Of a DNA stretch of 64,000 bases, positions 37,732-47,111 are shown one piece after another. Position 1 is the stretch's first letter; every line of letters starts with the position of its first letter. The DNA is from Myxococcota bacterium (GTDB taxonomy: Bacteria; Myxococcota; B64-G9): positions 340,518 through 404,517 of the forward strand of contig JAKLGA010000005.1 in the NCBI GenBank assembly GCA_022710975.1, in the 5' to 3' direction. The position numbers and the translations under genes are program-made. Under the pieces are notes generated by a model that was given only the letters and a program-made list of their open reading frames with translations, had not been told where the DNA came from and made no database searches.

Positions 37732-39381
37732 ATGGGCCCGGGCGAGCTACCTGAGTTCCTGGCAGGGTGCCTGGTGAGCCACGAGGAGGCCCTGACCAGG
37801 CTGGTGCGCTCCGGCCGGCGGATCGCCTCGGGCTTCGCCACCTCGGAGCCGCACACCTTCTACGACGGCCTGTGGGAGCACATCCAGCGCCGGGATCTGC
37901 GCGAGCTGCAGTTCAAGCAGGCGCTGTTCATGGCGCCCCACCGGCTGTGCATCGGCCACGCGCTCGAGGGCCGCGGGCTGCTGGGCCAGGCCGCCCGCCG
38001 GGAGGGCGCCCTGGGCCGCCTGGCCGGGCGGGTGCACCGGGTCTCCCGCAAGCTGCAGGGGCTCGGGCGCCTGGCCGAGCACTACCGCGAGCTGCGCGCG
38101 CGGCGCATCACCTTCACCAGCCCCTTCATCGGGGCGACCCTGAACCCGATCATCCCCGATCACCCGCTGCTGCGCGTCGTCTACCCGGAGCTGGCCGGGC
38201 GCAACAGCACCCGCATGGGCATCACCGACATGCAGTCCATCCACTTCCCCGACGCGGTGGACAGCATGGGCTACGATCCGGACCTCACGCCGCTGGCTGA
38301 CCTGTTCGTGCTGGTGATGACCCCGCCCGACGAGCGGGGCGAGCTCTCCCACGGGCTGGCCAACGGCGCCAACGGCGAGATCCTGGAGCTGATCCTCGAG
38401 CACCGCTCGGTGGACCTGCTGCTGTACCTGAACCCGGCCTACCCCTTCACCCGCGGGTACGGCGACGCGCCCAACAGCGTGCCGGCCGAGCGCTTCCGCC
38501 CGCTGGCCGAGGCCGGCCGGCTGACGGTGGTGTGGGACGCGGACGGCAAGCTGCCCTGCGCCCCGAGCGGCAGCTTCGCCAACCCGTCGAGGAGCGAGGT
38601 GGCCATCGCCGAGCACGTGGTCAACCACATCGAGGCCCACGCCGCCTTCACCCACGGGCGGGCCATCCAGGTCGGCATCGGGCGCACCGGGGTGCAGGCC
38701 ATCCGCCTGCTCCGGGACTCGAGCTGGACCGGGCGGATGTACACCGAGATGCTGGAGCCCTTCAGCCTCGATCTCCTGGAGGCGGGCAAGATCGCCGGCT
38801 CCCACCTCCTCGAGCTGGACGGCCGGCGCACGCCGCTCGACGGCAAGGTGGTGTGCACCTTCACCATGGCCGAGGAGGGCAGCGGCTTTTACCGCCGCCT
38901 CGATCGCAACCCGGCGGTGGTGATCGCGCCGGCCTCGCGCGTGGTGATCTCGCCCGCCTTCTACGGCGGCCTGGGCATCAACAACTGCCTGGGCGTCGAC
39001 TTCCAGGGCCACGTGAACGCGGCCGGCAAGGACAGGAACCACCACTCGGGCATCGGCGGCCAGGGTCAGATCGTGCGCGGCCTGAGCGTGGGCGGGGTGG
39101 CCTACCTGTGCCTCAAGTCCACCCACCGCACCCCCACGGGCGAGCTGCGCTCGTCCATCTGCCCCTACCAGCCCGTCGGCACACCCATCAGCCTGGTGGG
39201 GGCCGATCTCATGGGCGGCCGCCAGGGCGGCCGGGTGTTCCTGGTGACCGAGCACGGGGTGGCGCGCCTGTCGGGCCAGAGCCAGTCCGGCTTCATCCGC
39301 GCGCTGGTCTCGGTGGCCCACCCGCGCTTCCAGCCCTGGCTCAGGCGCCGGGCCTGGGAGGAGTTCCGGGTCACCTGGTGA
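37732..39381 (+). CDS. Acetyl-CoA hydrolase/transferase family protein
   Basis: 549 residues from the ATG at 37732 (AGGAGG 8 bases upstream); an ATG at 37684 is possible. CoA-transferases of this family move CoA between acyl groups through a glutamyl-CoA intermediate. The probable catalytic glutamate is Glu339 in GRMYTEMLEPFS, corresponding to the conserved HTE-M motif, preceded by IQVGIGRTGVQAI. Other family segments are FYGGLGINNCLGVDFQGHVNA and GIGGQGQIVRG. It is about 100 residues longer than 4-hydroxybutyrate CoA-transferase, mostly in the N-terminal part. The acyl substrate is unknown. Converges on and overlaps the YedK-like gene by 11 bases. Confidence 0.82.
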   Translation: MGPGELPEFLAGCLVSHEEALTRLVRSGRRIASGFATSEPHTFYDGLWEHIQRRDLRELQFKQALFMAPHRLCIGHALEGRGLLGQAARREGALGRLAGRVHRVSRKLQGLGRLAEHYRELRARRITFTSPFIGATLNPIIPDHPLLRVVYPELAGRNSTRMGITDMQSIHFPDAVDSMGYDPDLTPLADLFVLVMTPPDERGELSHGLANGANGEILELILEHRSVDLLLYLNPAYPFTRGYGDAPNSVPAERFRPLAEAGRLTVVWDADGKLPCAPSGSFANPSRSEVAIAEHVVNHIEAHAAFTHGRAIQVGIGRTGVQAIRLLRDSSWTGRMYTEMLEPFSLDLLEAGKIAGSHLLELDGRRTPLDGKVVCTFTMAEEGSGFYRRLDRNPAVVIAPASRVVISPAFYGGLGINNCLGVDFQGHVNAAGKDRNHHSGIGGQGQIVRGLSVGGVAYLCLKSTHRTPTGELRSSICPYQPVGTPISLVGADLMGGRQGGRVFLVTEHGVARLSGQSQSGFIRALVSVAHPRFQPWLRRRAWEEFRVTW

Positions 39382-40027
39382 GCGGCTCGAGCAGGGAAGG
39401 TCCGTCGTTCGCGGGCGAGTTCACCAGGGAGGAGACCGGCACGGCCTCCAGCTCCCCGGCCGGCGCGGGCACCAGCAGCGGGCCGAGCTCGGTCGGCGCG
39501 CGCGGGGCGGCGTCGAGCCAGTCGCCCCAGGCCTCGGGCGGCAGCAGCACCGGCATGCGGTCGTGGATGGGGGCCATGAGCGCGTTGGGCGCGCAGGTGA
39601 CGACGGTGAAGCTCTCGCCCTCCCACAGACCGGCCAGCGCCAGGGGCCGCCGGTCCCGCCGCCGGATGAAGTAGGCCTGCTTCACGGCCCGGCGGCCCTG
39701 CCCCTCGCGCCTCCACTCGTAGAACCCGTCGGCCGGCACCAGGCAGCGGCGGGCCCGGTAGGCCGCGCGGAAGGCGGGCTTCTCGGCCAGGGTCTCGGCG
39801 CGGGCGTTGATGAGCCGGTTGCCGATGGAGGGGTCCTTGGCCCAGGCGGGCACCAGCCCCCAGCGCAGCGGCGCGAACACCCGCGGGAGGGCGTTTCGCA
39901 GCACGGGCACCTGCTGGCTGGGGGCCACGTTGTAGCGCGCCTTGGCCAGGTGCTCCCCGCCGCCCTCGGCGCCGAACGCGGCCAGCAGCTCGGGGGCCGG
40001 GGAGAGGATGGCGAAGCGTCCGCACAT
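39371..40027 (-). CDS. yedK: SOS-response-associated peptidase (YedK/HMCES)
   Basis: 218 residues. Forms a covalent thiazolidine link to abasic sites in single-stranded DNA through its N-terminal cysteine, shielding them from strand breakage. The required Cys2 (MCGRFA) is present, with the other family motifs RYNVAPSQ, WGLVPAWAKD, INARAET, PADGFYEW and HDRMPVLL. No LexA-type operator was recognised upstream. Ends inside the 3' end of the CoA-transferase gene. Confidence 0.93.
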   Translation of the reverse strand: MCGRFAILSPAPELLAAFGAEGGGEHLAKARYNVAPSQQVPVLRNALPRVFAPLRWGLVPAWAKDPSIGNRLINARAETLAEKPAFRAAYRARRCLVPADGFYEWRREGQGRRAVKQAYFIRRRDRRPLALAGLWEGESFTVVTCAPNALMAPIHDRMPVLLPPEAWGDWLDAAPRAPTELGPLLVPAPAGELEAVPVSSLVNSPANDGPSLLEPLTR

Positions 40028-40094
40028 GTCGTCAGCTTACAGAAACCGAGGAAAAACGGAAGGCTGGCCTGCGCCTCGCCCCCGCGACTCGCCC

Positions 40095-40122
40095 TGGACA
40101 AGTGAAAGGAGATTCTTATTGT
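40095..40122 (+). promoter_or_regulatory. Possible promoter of the exbB-tonB-receptor operon
   Basis: TGGACA, 16-nt spacer, TATTGT in an AT-richer patch about 85 bases upstream of the exbB ATG. Spacing and hexamers are both off-consensus. Confidence 0.35.
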
Positions 40123-40207
40123 TCCCGACCGAGGGGCAGAATCATCCAGCCGCGCGATGCACGCCGGCGGCCCGCCTCCAGGGCGGGAGACCCCGAGGGA
40201 GAGCCAG

Positions 40208-40873
40208 ATGCTTACAGAAAAGCTCTTGGATTTCGCGCTGATAGGCGCCGAGTGGGTGCTGTGGCTGCTGGTCGCGCTGTCGGTCCTGTCGATCTACCTG
40301 CTGCTGGACCGGGTCATCCTCTTCGCCCGCACCCGCGAGCGCATCGCCGAGCTGGAGCCCGCCCTGGTGGGCGCGCTGGAGCGCTGCGACACCCAGCAGG
40401 CCGCCCGGGCGGTGGCGCGCGACAGCTTCGTCAGCAACGTGCTGCGGCCCGGGGTGGAGCTCATCGCGCAGGGCCAGACCGAGCCCGGGGCGGTGGAGCA
40501 GGCCATGCTGGGGGCCATGGCGCGGGAGCGGGCGCGCTACGAGGCCCGGCTGACCCCGCTGGCCACCATCGGCAACAACGCCCCCTTCATCGGCCTGTTC
40601 GGCACGGTGCTGGGCATCATCCAGGCCTTCCACCAGATGGGCAAGCTGGGCGCCGACCAGGTGGGGGGGGCCAACCCGATGATCATGTCCGCCATCGGCG
40701 AGGCCCTGGTGGCCACCGGGGTGGGCATCCTGGTGGCCATCCCGGCCGTGGCCGCCTTCAACTGGGCCAAGGCGAGCATCGCCTCGCGGGTCAAGAACGC
40801 CGAGGCGCTCATGCGGGCGGTGGTGTCCGGGGTCGGCCGCTTCACCTGCCACGAGTCCTCTCCCAAGGGGTGA
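40208..40873 (+). CDS. exbB: ExbB/TolQ/MotA-family proton channel protein
   Basis: 221 residues with three membrane segments: ~15-35 (EWVLWLLVALSVLSIYLLLD), ~120-140 (GNNAPFIGLFGTVLGIIQAF) and ~165-185 (EALVATGVGILVAIPAVAAF). Together with ExbD it uses the proton-motive force to energise TonB at the inner membrane. Assignment to ExbB rather than TolQ follows from the tonB and receptor genes just downstream. The ATG at 40208 has GAGGGAG upstream. ExbD begins 3 bases after the stop. Confidence 0.9.
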   Translation: MLTEKLLDFALIGAEWVLWLLVALSVLSIYLLLDRVILFARTRERIAELEPALVGALERCDTQQAARAVARDSFVSNVLRPGVELIAQGQTEPGAVEQAMLGAMARERARYEARLTPLATIGNNAPFIGLFGTVLGIIQAFHQMGKLGADQVGGANPMIMSAIGEALVATGVGILVAIPAVAAFNWAKASIASRVKNAEALMRAVVSGVGRFTCHESSPKG

Positions 40874-40876
40874 GCC

Positions 40877-41314
40877 ATGGCCGCCGCGAGCCAGGACCAG
40901 GACGAGGTGATCTCGGGCATCAACGTGACGCCCCTGGTCGACATCGTGCTGGTCGTGCTGATCATCTTCATCGTGACCGCTTCCTTCGTGCTGCGCACCC
41001 AGATCCCGATCGAGCTGCCCCGCGCCGCCACCGGGGAGGCGGCCAGCGCGGGCCTGCTCAACCTGGCCCTCACCGCCCAGGGCGAGCTGGCCCTGGACGG
41101 CAAGCCCGTGACCCTCGACGGCCTCGGCCCGGCCATCGCCGCGGCGCGCGCCCGGGGCCAGGCCGAGGGCAAGCCGGTCACGGCCTTCATCGCCGCGGAC
41201 GTGGCCACGCCCTACGGCAAGTTCGCCGCGGTCGTGGATCGGCTGCGGGCGGAGGGCGTCGCGGACATCGCGCTCGACACCCAACCCACGGCGCTGGAGG
41301 AAGCCGCGCGATGA
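40877..41314 (+). CDS. exbD: ExbD/TolR-family proton channel protein
   Basis: 145 residues. A single N-terminal membrane helix (VDIVLVVLIIFIVTASFVL) contains the essential membrane aspartate, Asp22 in NVTPLVDIV; the C-terminal domain is periplasmic. It works with ExbB in the TonB complex. Its stop overlaps the tonB ATG (ATGA), so translation is coupled. Confidence 0.9.
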   Translation: MAAASQDQDEVISGINVTPLVDIVLVVLIIFIVTASFVLRTQIPIELPRAATGEAASAGLLNLALTAQGELALDGKPVTLDGLGPAIAAARARGQAEGKPVTAFIAADVATPYGKFAAVVDRLRAEGVADIALDTQPTALEEAAR

Positions 41315-42165
41315 GCTCCGCGTGGGCACGGACCGCCTGGGCGCTGCTCGGCACGGGCGCCGTCCACGGCGCGCTGCTCCTGGGGCTCTTCCTGGGCACG
41401 CCGCCCACGCCCGTGCCGGTCGTGCGCCCGCCGGTCAGGATCCGCGTGGTCGACCGGCCCAGACCCGCGCCCAGGCCGCCCGCGCCGGCCACCGAGGTCG
41501 CGCCGGCGCCCGCGCCGGTCGAGCCACCGGCCCCGAAACCCAGGCCCGCGCCCAGGCCGGCGCCCAGGCCAGAGCCCAGGCCCCCCGCGCCCGCCCCCGA
41601 GGTGGCGCCGGCGCCCGCGCCGGTCGAGCCGCAGCCCGCGCCCTCCGCGCCGGCCGCCGAGCCCCCCCGGCCGGTCCGCCGCTTCTCCGTGGCCATGGAG
41701 GCCACCCTGCAGACCGGCGGGGTGGCGGTGCCCGCGGCCCCGGCCGGCGAGGCCTGGGCCCGCGGCGCGAAGGACGGGGCGATCGACGGCGAGCGGCGGC
41801 TGGGGCCGGCCCCGGCGCCCGGCGCGGAGTGGGGCACGGGCCCGCGCGGTCCCGCACGGCCCTACACCGCGGCCGAGGTGTCCCGCCCGCCGCGCCTGCT
41901 GAGCCAGCCCACGAGCGCCGAGATGCGCTCCCTCTATCCCTCCACGGCCAGGCGGGACGGGCTGGAGGCCGACGTCAGCCTGCGGGTCCTGGTGGGCACC
42001 TCGGGCGAGGTGGTCGAGGTCAAGCTGGTGCGCGGCGCGGGCCAGGGCTTCGACGAGGTGGCGCTCGAGCTGGTGCGGCGTTTCCGCTTCGAGGCCGGCA
42101 GCCGCGACGGACGGCCCGTGCCGGTGTGGATCCCCTGGACCTACAAGTTCCGGCTCGACGGCTGA
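41311..42165 (+). CDS. tonB: TonB-family energy-transducing protein
   Basis: 284 residues. An N-terminal membrane anchor (AWALLGTGAVHGALLLGLFL) is followed by a long Pro/Ala/Glu periplasm-spanning region (~35-125) with a duplicated segment (PPAPATEVAPAPAPVE / PPAPAPEVAPAPAPVE), then a linker and a TonB C-terminal domain (~205-284: LEADVSLRVLVGTSGEVVEV, VALELVRRFRFEAG). It transmits energy from ExbBD to the receptor encoded next. Confidence 0.88.
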   Translation: MSSAWARTAWALLGTGAVHGALLLGLFLGTPPTPVPVVRPPVRIRVVDRPRPAPRPPAPATEVAPAPAPVEPPAPKPRPAPRPAPRPEPRPPAPAPEVAPAPAPVEPQPAPSAPAAEPPRPVRRFSVAMEATLQTGGVAVPAAPAGEAWARGAKDGAIDGERRLGPAPAPGAEWGTGPRGPARPYTAAEVSRPPRLLSQPTSAEMRSLYPSTARRDGLEADVSLRVLVGTSGEVVEVKLVRGAGQGFDEVALELVRRFRFEAGSRDGRPVPVWIPWTYKFRLDG

Positions 42166-42191
42166 GGCCGCGCGGGTCGAGGAGCGAGCTC

Positions 42192-44789
42192 ATGCCGAGA
42201 CGAATCGCGCGCACGCTGCTGCTGGCCGCCTGGGCGCTCGGGGCGCAGGCCCTGGCCCAGGAGCCGGCCACCCAGGAGGAGGCCGCGCTCCAGAGCCCCC
42301 CGGAGCTCGTCGAGCTGGTGCAGGCCGAGCTGCCCGAGGGCACCGCCTTCCCCGCCCCGGAGGTCCTGGTGCTGCTGGAGCTCGACGTGGACGCCCAGGG
42401 CGAGGTGGAGGCGGTGCGGGTGGCCGAGGGGGCGGGCGAGCCCTTCGACGGCGCGGCCCTGGCGGCCGCGCGGCGCTTCCGCTTCAAGCCCGCCCTGCTG
42501 ACCACGGGCGAGGCGGTGCCGGTGACCATCACCTTCCGCATGCGTCTGAGCGCCCCGCCCGCGCCCGCCGCGGAGGCGCCCGCGGAGCCGGAGGCGCCCC
42601 GGGAGGCCGTGGCGCCCGTGCGCTACACGGCCCGCCTGCTCGAGCGCGGCACCCGCAGGCCGCTCGCGGGCGTGGAGCTCGTGCTGCTCGGCGGGCAGGA
42701 GCTCCGCCTCACGGCGGCCACCGACGAGGAGGGCCGCGCGCGGCTGGAGGTGCCGGCCACCGCCTTCCAGGTCCAGGCCGTGCCGGCCGGGCACGAGCCG
42801 CTCACGGTCGAGGTGTCGGCGGCGCCGGGCGAGGAGCGCGAGGAGACCTTCTACTTGGAGACCCTCTCGACCGGCTTCGAGACCACGATCCGCGCCGAGC
42901 GGGTGCGGCGCGAGGTGACCAAGCAGGTCCTGCCCCGGGAGCTGGTGGCCAGGTTGCCGGGCACCTCGGGCGACACCCTCAAGGTGGTCCAGAACCTGCC
43001 CGGCGTGGCGCGGGCCTCCTTCGGCGGGGGCGATCTGGTGCTGCGCGGGGCGAGCCCGGGCGACACGCGGGTCTTCCTGGAGGGGCAGGAGATCCCCAGC
43101 CTGTACCACTTCGGCGGGCTGCGCAGCACCTTCCACCCGGCCTTCCTGGAGGCGGTCGAGTTCATCCCAGGCAACTTCGGGGCGGACTTCGGCCGGGCCA
43201 TGGGAGGCATCATCGACGTGCAGGTGCGCGACCCCGCCCGGGACGGCTTCCACGGCCGGCTGGACGTGAACCTGTACGACTTCGGCCTGGTGCTGGAGGG
43301 GCCGGTGAGCGAGGACTGGTCGCTGGGCGGGGCCTTCCACCGCTCGTGGGTCGATACCTTCCTGGGGGCCGTCCTGCCGGAGGACAGCGCGCTGTCCTTC
43401 AACACCGCCCCGCGCTTCTACGACTACCAGATCCTGGCGGCCTACCGGCCCGACGCCAACCACCACCTGCTGCTGACCTGGTACGGCTCCATGGACAAGG
43501 TGGAGGTGCTGTTCGAGCGCCCGCCAGGCGACCCGGCCGTGCGGGAGAACGTGAACGTCCGCACCATGTTCCACGACGTCTCGGCGGTGTACGACTCGCG
43601 CCTCGGCGACGCGCTCAGCCAGCAGACCTCGCTGCAGATCGGCTACCAGGCCCTGGATCTGGCGCTCGGCCCGGAGCTGTACTTCAACCTGGGGATCGTC
43701 GGGCTGGGCTTCCGCAGCGCCTGGGAGCTGCAGGCCCTGCCCTGGCTGGCGGTACGCGCCGGCCTGGACTTCAAGGTGGACCGGGTGTCGCTGGCGCTCA
43801 ACTCCGCCACCCGGCCGCTGGAGGGAGAGCAGACCCCACCCCAGAGCACCCGCCGCGTGGTGTCGCTCGACACCGACACCACCCTGTTCCAGCCGGCCCT
43901 GTTCCTGGAGCTGCGCTTCGAGCCGCTGGACGCGCTGATGATCACCCCGGCCCTGCGGGTGGATTACTACGGGGAGATCGAGCGCTGGACCTTCGACCCC
44001 CGCCTGAGCGCGTCCTGGGAAGCCTTCCCGGGCACCATCCTGAAGGCGGGGGTGGGCTACTTCCAGCAGCCGCCCACGGCCGACCAGTCCAGCCCGGTGG
44101 CCGGCAACCCGCAGCTCTACGCCCCGCGCAGCACCCACTCCTCGCTGGGTGTCTCCCAGCGCATCCTGGACGGGCTGACCGTCGAGGCCACCGGGTTCTA
44201 CAAGTGGCTCGATCGGCAGGTGACCCGCAACCCCCTGGCCTACGTGGATCCCGGGCAGCCCGAGTACCTGAACCGGGGCACCGGACGCATCGGCGGCCTG
44301 GAGCTGCTCGTGCGGGCCGAGCTCGGTGGCTTCACCGGCTGGCTGGCCTACACCTTCCAGCGCTCCTTCCGCAAGGACGTGCCGGGCGGCCCCGAGCGGC
44401 CCTTCGACTTCGATCAGCCCCACATCCTGACGCTCGTGGGCACCTACGACTTCGGCGCGGGCTGGTCGGCCGGGCTGCGCTTCCGGCTGGTGTCCGGCAA
44501 CCCCAGCACCCCGGTGGTCAGCGCGGTGTATGACTCCTCCAGCGATCAGTGGGTGCCGATCTACGGCCCGGTCAACTCCACGCGCCAGGACCTCTTCCAC
44601 CAGCTCGACCTGCGGGCCGACAAGGTGTGGACCTTCGACCTGTGGAAGCTGGGGCTGTTCCTCGACATCCAGAACGTCTACAACCAGGCCAACCAGGAGG
44701 GCGTGAGCTTCAGCTTCGACTACCGCGAGCGGAGCGCCATCACCGGCCTGCCCATCCTGCCCATCCTGGGCCTGTACGGGGAGTGGTAG
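42192..44789 (+). CDS. TonB-dependent receptor with an N-terminal TonB-C-like domain
   Basis: 865 residues with a signal peptide (ARTLLLAAWALGAQALA). Residues ~35-118 look like a TonB C-terminal domain (VLVLLELDVDAQGEVEAVRV, AALAAARRFRFKPAL), very similar in pattern to the end of the upstream TonB. Then come a carboxypeptidase-regulatory-like beta domain (~130-215), a plug (~225-345: LPGTSGDTLKVVQNLPGVAR, EFIPGNFGADFGRAMGGIIDV) and a ~520-residue outer-membrane barrel ending in GLYGEW. A TonB-box-like ETTIRAE precedes the plug. Substrate unknown. AGGAGC lies 6 bases upstream of the ATG. Confidence 0.88.
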   Translation: MPRRIARTLLLAAWALGAQALAQEPATQEEAALQSPPELVELVQAELPEGTAFPAPEVLVLLELDVDAQGEVEAVRVAEGAGEPFDGAALAAARRFRFKPALLTTGEAVPVTITFRMRLSAPPAPAAEAPAEPEAPREAVAPVRYTARLLERGTRRPLAGVELVLLGGQELRLTAATDEEGRARLEVPATAFQVQAVPAGHEPLTVEVSAAPGEEREETFYLETLSTGFETTIRAERVRREVTKQVLPRELVARLPGTSGDTLKVVQNLPGVARASFGGGDLVLRGASPGDTRVFLEGQEIPSLYHFGGLRSTFHPAFLEAVEFIPGNFGADFGRAMGGIIDVQVRDPARDGFHGRLDVNLYDFGLVLEGPVSEDWSLGGAFHRSWVDTFLGAVLPEDSALSFNTAPRFYDYQILAAYRPDANHHLLLTWYGSMDKVEVLFERPPGDPAVRENVNVRTMFHDVSAVYDSRLGDALSQQTSLQIGYQALDLALGPELYFNLGIVGLGFRSAWELQALPWLAVRAGLDFKVDRVSLALNSATRPLEGEQTPPQSTRRVVSLDTDTTLFQPALFLELRFEPLDALMITPALRVDYYGEIERWTFDPRLSASWEAFPGTILKAGVGYFQQPPTADQSSPVAGNPQLYAPRSTHSSLGVSQRILDGLTVEATGFYKWLDRQVTRNPLAYVDPGQPEYLNRGTGRIGGLELLVRAELGGFTGWLAYTFQRSFRKDVPGGPERPFDFDQPHILTLVGTYDFGAGWSAGLRFRLVSGNPSTPVVSAVYDSSSDQWVPIYGPVNSTRQDLFHQLDLRADKVWTFDLWKLGLFLDIQNVYNQANQEGVSFSFDYRERSAITGLPILPILGLYGEW

Positions 44790-44791
44790 CC

Positions 44792-45667
44792 ATGCACGCC
44801 ACGAGACGCCTGCTCGCCGCCGCGCTGCTCGCCCTCGTCCCCCTGGCCGCGGGCTGCGGCGACGACTTCGCGCCCCCCTCGCTGCTCGACGATCTGCGCG
44901 TGCTGGCGCTCCTGGCCGAGCCCCTGGAGATCGGTCCCGACGACGAGGTGCGCCTCCACCCGGCGGTGTACCTCCCGCCCGGGGAGGCGCTGGCCGGCCA
45001 GGGCTGGTCGTTCTGCCCCTTCGATCTGGGGGCCCAGTCCGGCTACGCCTGCCTGGCCCCCGCGTGCGAGCTCGAGCTGCCGCTCGAGCCGGACGGGGCG
45101 ACGCGCGCCCGGCCGCTCGAGCTGGCGCTGGAGTGCGCCCAGGCGCTCGCGGCGGGCGGGGAGCCGCCGCCGGGCCTACCCCAGGAGGTGCCCGAGCGGA
45201 TCGAGGTGCGGTTCCGCTACAGCGTGCGCACGGCCGCCGGGGACGAGCGCCAGGCGGTCCTGCGTCTGCCGCTCTGGACCCAGGGCCCGCCGCCCGCGCC
45301 CAACCAGGCCCCGCGCCTGGCGGGGGTCGAGGCGGCCGGGCTGGCGGTGGAGCCGGGCACGCCGCTCGACCCGGTCCAGGCGGGCGACGAGCTCGAGCTG
45401 CGGGTCCTGGTGGACGAGGACAGCCTGGATGCCTACCTGGACGAGGCCGGGATCGCGCGCACGGAAGAGCCGCTGGTCAGCTTCTACGCCACCGCCGGCC
45501 GCTTCGCCTGGGACCGCGACGTGGGCACGGACGTGCGGGTCACCTGGCGGGCCGAGGAGCTGCTGCCCGGCCAGACCGAGGTCGCGCTGTGGTTCGTGAT
45601 CCGCGATCTGCGCGGCGGCCAAGCCGTCAGCGGCCCGTACCTCCTGCCGCTGCTCGACCCGCCTTGA
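44792..45667 (+). CDS. Lipoprotein of the TonB receptor operon
   Basis: 291 residues. The lipobox ends in PLAAGCGDD. The rest is beta-rich with one Cys-containing region (FCPFDLGAQSGYACLAPAC) and no family motif I recognise. It begins two bases after the receptor stop, the position where surface lipoproteins that capture substrate for a TonB receptor are often encoded, but that role is an inference from position only. The stop overlaps the -35 of the next promoter. Confidence 0.65.
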   Translation: MHATRRLLAAALLALVPLAAGCGDDFAPPSLLDDLRVLALLAEPLEIGPDDEVRLHPAVYLPPGEALAGQGWSFCPFDLGAQSGYACLAPACELELPLEPDGATRARPLELALECAQALAAGGEPPPGLPQEVPERIEVRFRYSVRTAAGDERQAVLRLPLWTQGPPPAPNQAPRLAGVEAAGLAVEPGTPLDPVQAGDELELRVLVDEDSLDAYLDEAGIARTEEPLVSFYATAGRFAWDRDVGTDVRVTWRAEELLPGQTEVALWFVIRDLRGGQAVSGPYLLPLLDPP

Positions 45668-45692
45668 ACACCAGCCCGCGCCGGGCGATACT
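45664..45692 (+). promoter_or_regulatory. Possible internal promoter
   Basis: TTGAAC, 17-nt spacer, GATACT, overlapping the upstream stop codon and about 27 bases before the ATG at 45719. It may add transcription of the last two genes of the unit. Confidence 0.4.
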
Positions 45693-45718
45693 CGCCGCCA
45701 GGCCCGGAGGCCCCCCCC

Positions 45719-47086
45719 ATGCGCCACCCCTCGCCCTTCGCCTGGTTCACCCTGGCCTGCGCGCTGCTCCCGGGACTGGGGCCGGCCCGCGCCCAGGACG
45801 CGCCCCTGCCGCCGCCCCGGCTGCTGCTGCTGGACATCGAGCCCCAGGGCGTGCCCGCGGAGCTGGCCCGCAGCCTGACCGGGCTGCTGGAGCTGGAGAT
45901 CGAGCGCGGCCGGCTGTTCGAGGTGGTCGGCGAGGGCGACGTGCGCCTGATGCTGCAGGTGGAGGAGCGCCGGTTGCTGCTGGGCGACGAGGGCTTCGAG
46001 GGGCGCATGGCCGAGATCGGCAAGCGCGCCCGGACGCCCTTCGCCCTGGCCGCCACCCTGGGCCGGGTGGGTTCGCTGTACCAGCTGAGCCTCCGGTTGC
46101 TCGACGTGGAGCAGGCCCGGGTGGTGCGCCGGGTGAGCCAGACCCTGGCGGGCGAGGAGGAGGGGCTGCTGGGCTCGCTGCGCGCGGCCGCCCTGGCGCT
46201 GACCCTCGAGGAGAAGGGCGTGGCCCCGGACCTCAGCCAGGGGCTCCTCGACGACCTGGCCATCTCCGAGAAGGTGAAGACCGCCTTCTTCGCGCTGAGC
46301 TTCGTGTACGACGCGGACGTCGGCTGGAACACGGCCTCGGGGGGGCAGGACCTGCTGGTGCTCCGCCCGCAGCGCTACGCCCTGCGGATCGACGCCGAGC
46401 TCCCGATCTGGCGCTGGCTGCGCGCCTTCGGCTCGCTGGGCGCGGACTACTCCTTCGCGGCCGCGGGGCAGAAGGACAGCAGCCAGTTCGCCCAGGTGTT
46501 CGAGCTCGGCGCCGACGAGCCCTCCGCCTACCTGCTCCAGGCCGTGGCCGCCAACTACCGCTACGACGCCCTGCGCCTGCCGCTGCACCTGGGTATCAAG
46601 GCGGTGCCCGCGACGGGCCGGTTCCTGCCCTACGCCCTGGTCGGGCTGGGCTTCTCCTGGAACCGCTTCGGGTTCTCGGGCTCCCGGGCGGTGTTCTTCT
46701 CCGAGGCCCGGGAGGACGGCCAGCCCAGGCAGTGCCAGCCCCCTTACGGGGACCACCCGGAGGACGGAGAGCTGTGCTCGCTCGCGCTCGACATGCAGCC
46801 CGAGGGGGACAAGAGCTTCTTCGCCTTCGAGCTGACCGCCGCCGCGGGCGCGGAGTGGCTGCTGTCGCCCAACCTGGGCCTCAAGCTGGAGGCCCGCTAC
46901 GCGTTCAGCCTGGCGTTCTCCTCCGCGGACAGCCTGCGGGTGACCTACCGCGGCGAGTCGGAGCCCTACACCGCGACCCTCGGCGGGGTGCCGCGCCAGG
47001 TCACCCAGCGCCTCGAGCAGCTCGTCGCCGTCCAGGACCAGCTCCACCTGCTGGGCTTCTCGGTCGGGCTGATCGCCTACTGGTGA
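45719..47086 (+). CDS. Two-domain outer-membrane protein (CsgG-like N-domain plus barrel)
   Basis: 455 residues. After the signal peptide, residues ~30-170 have the pattern of a CsgG/TolB-N-type domain (LLLLDIEPQGVPAELARSLT, RGRLFEVVGEGDVRLMLQVEE, AATLGRVGSLYQLSLRLLDV). The C-terminal ~270 residues are strand-rich (LRIDAELPIWRWLRAFGSLG, GLKLEARYAFSLAF) and end in LGFSVGLIAYW with a terminal aromatic, consistent with a barrel. It could be a sensor or export component of the envelope. Follows the receptor/lipoprotein genes with a 51-base gap. Confidence 0.65.
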   Translation: MRHPSPFAWFTLACALLPGLGPARAQDAPLPPPRLLLLDIEPQGVPAELARSLTGLLELEIERGRLFEVVGEGDVRLMLQVEERRLLLGDEGFEGRMAEIGKRARTPFALAATLGRVGSLYQLSLRLLDVEQARVVRRVSQTLAGEEEGLLGSLRAAALALTLEEKGVAPDLSQGLLDDLAISEKVKTAFFALSFVYDADVGWNTASGGQDLLVLRPQRYALRIDAELPIWRWLRAFGSLGADYSFAAAGQKDSSQFAQVFELGADEPSAYLLQAVAANYRYDALRLPLHLGIKAVPATGRFLPYALVGLGFSWNRFGFSGSRAVFFSEAREDGQPRQCQPPYGDHPEDGELCSLALDMQPEGDKSFFAFELTAAAGAEWLLSPNLGLKLEARYAFSLAFSSADSLRVTYRGESEPYTATLGGVPRQVTQRLEQLVAVQDQLHLLGFSVGLIAYW

Positions 47087-47111
47087 ACGAGCCGAAAGGA
47101 GATCCCGCGCG

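Noticed and set aside
41460..41660. Pro/Ala repeats in tonB as a mobile or regulatory repeat
   Set aside because: They encode the normal periplasm-spanning region of TonB; the duplication is ordinary for this linker.
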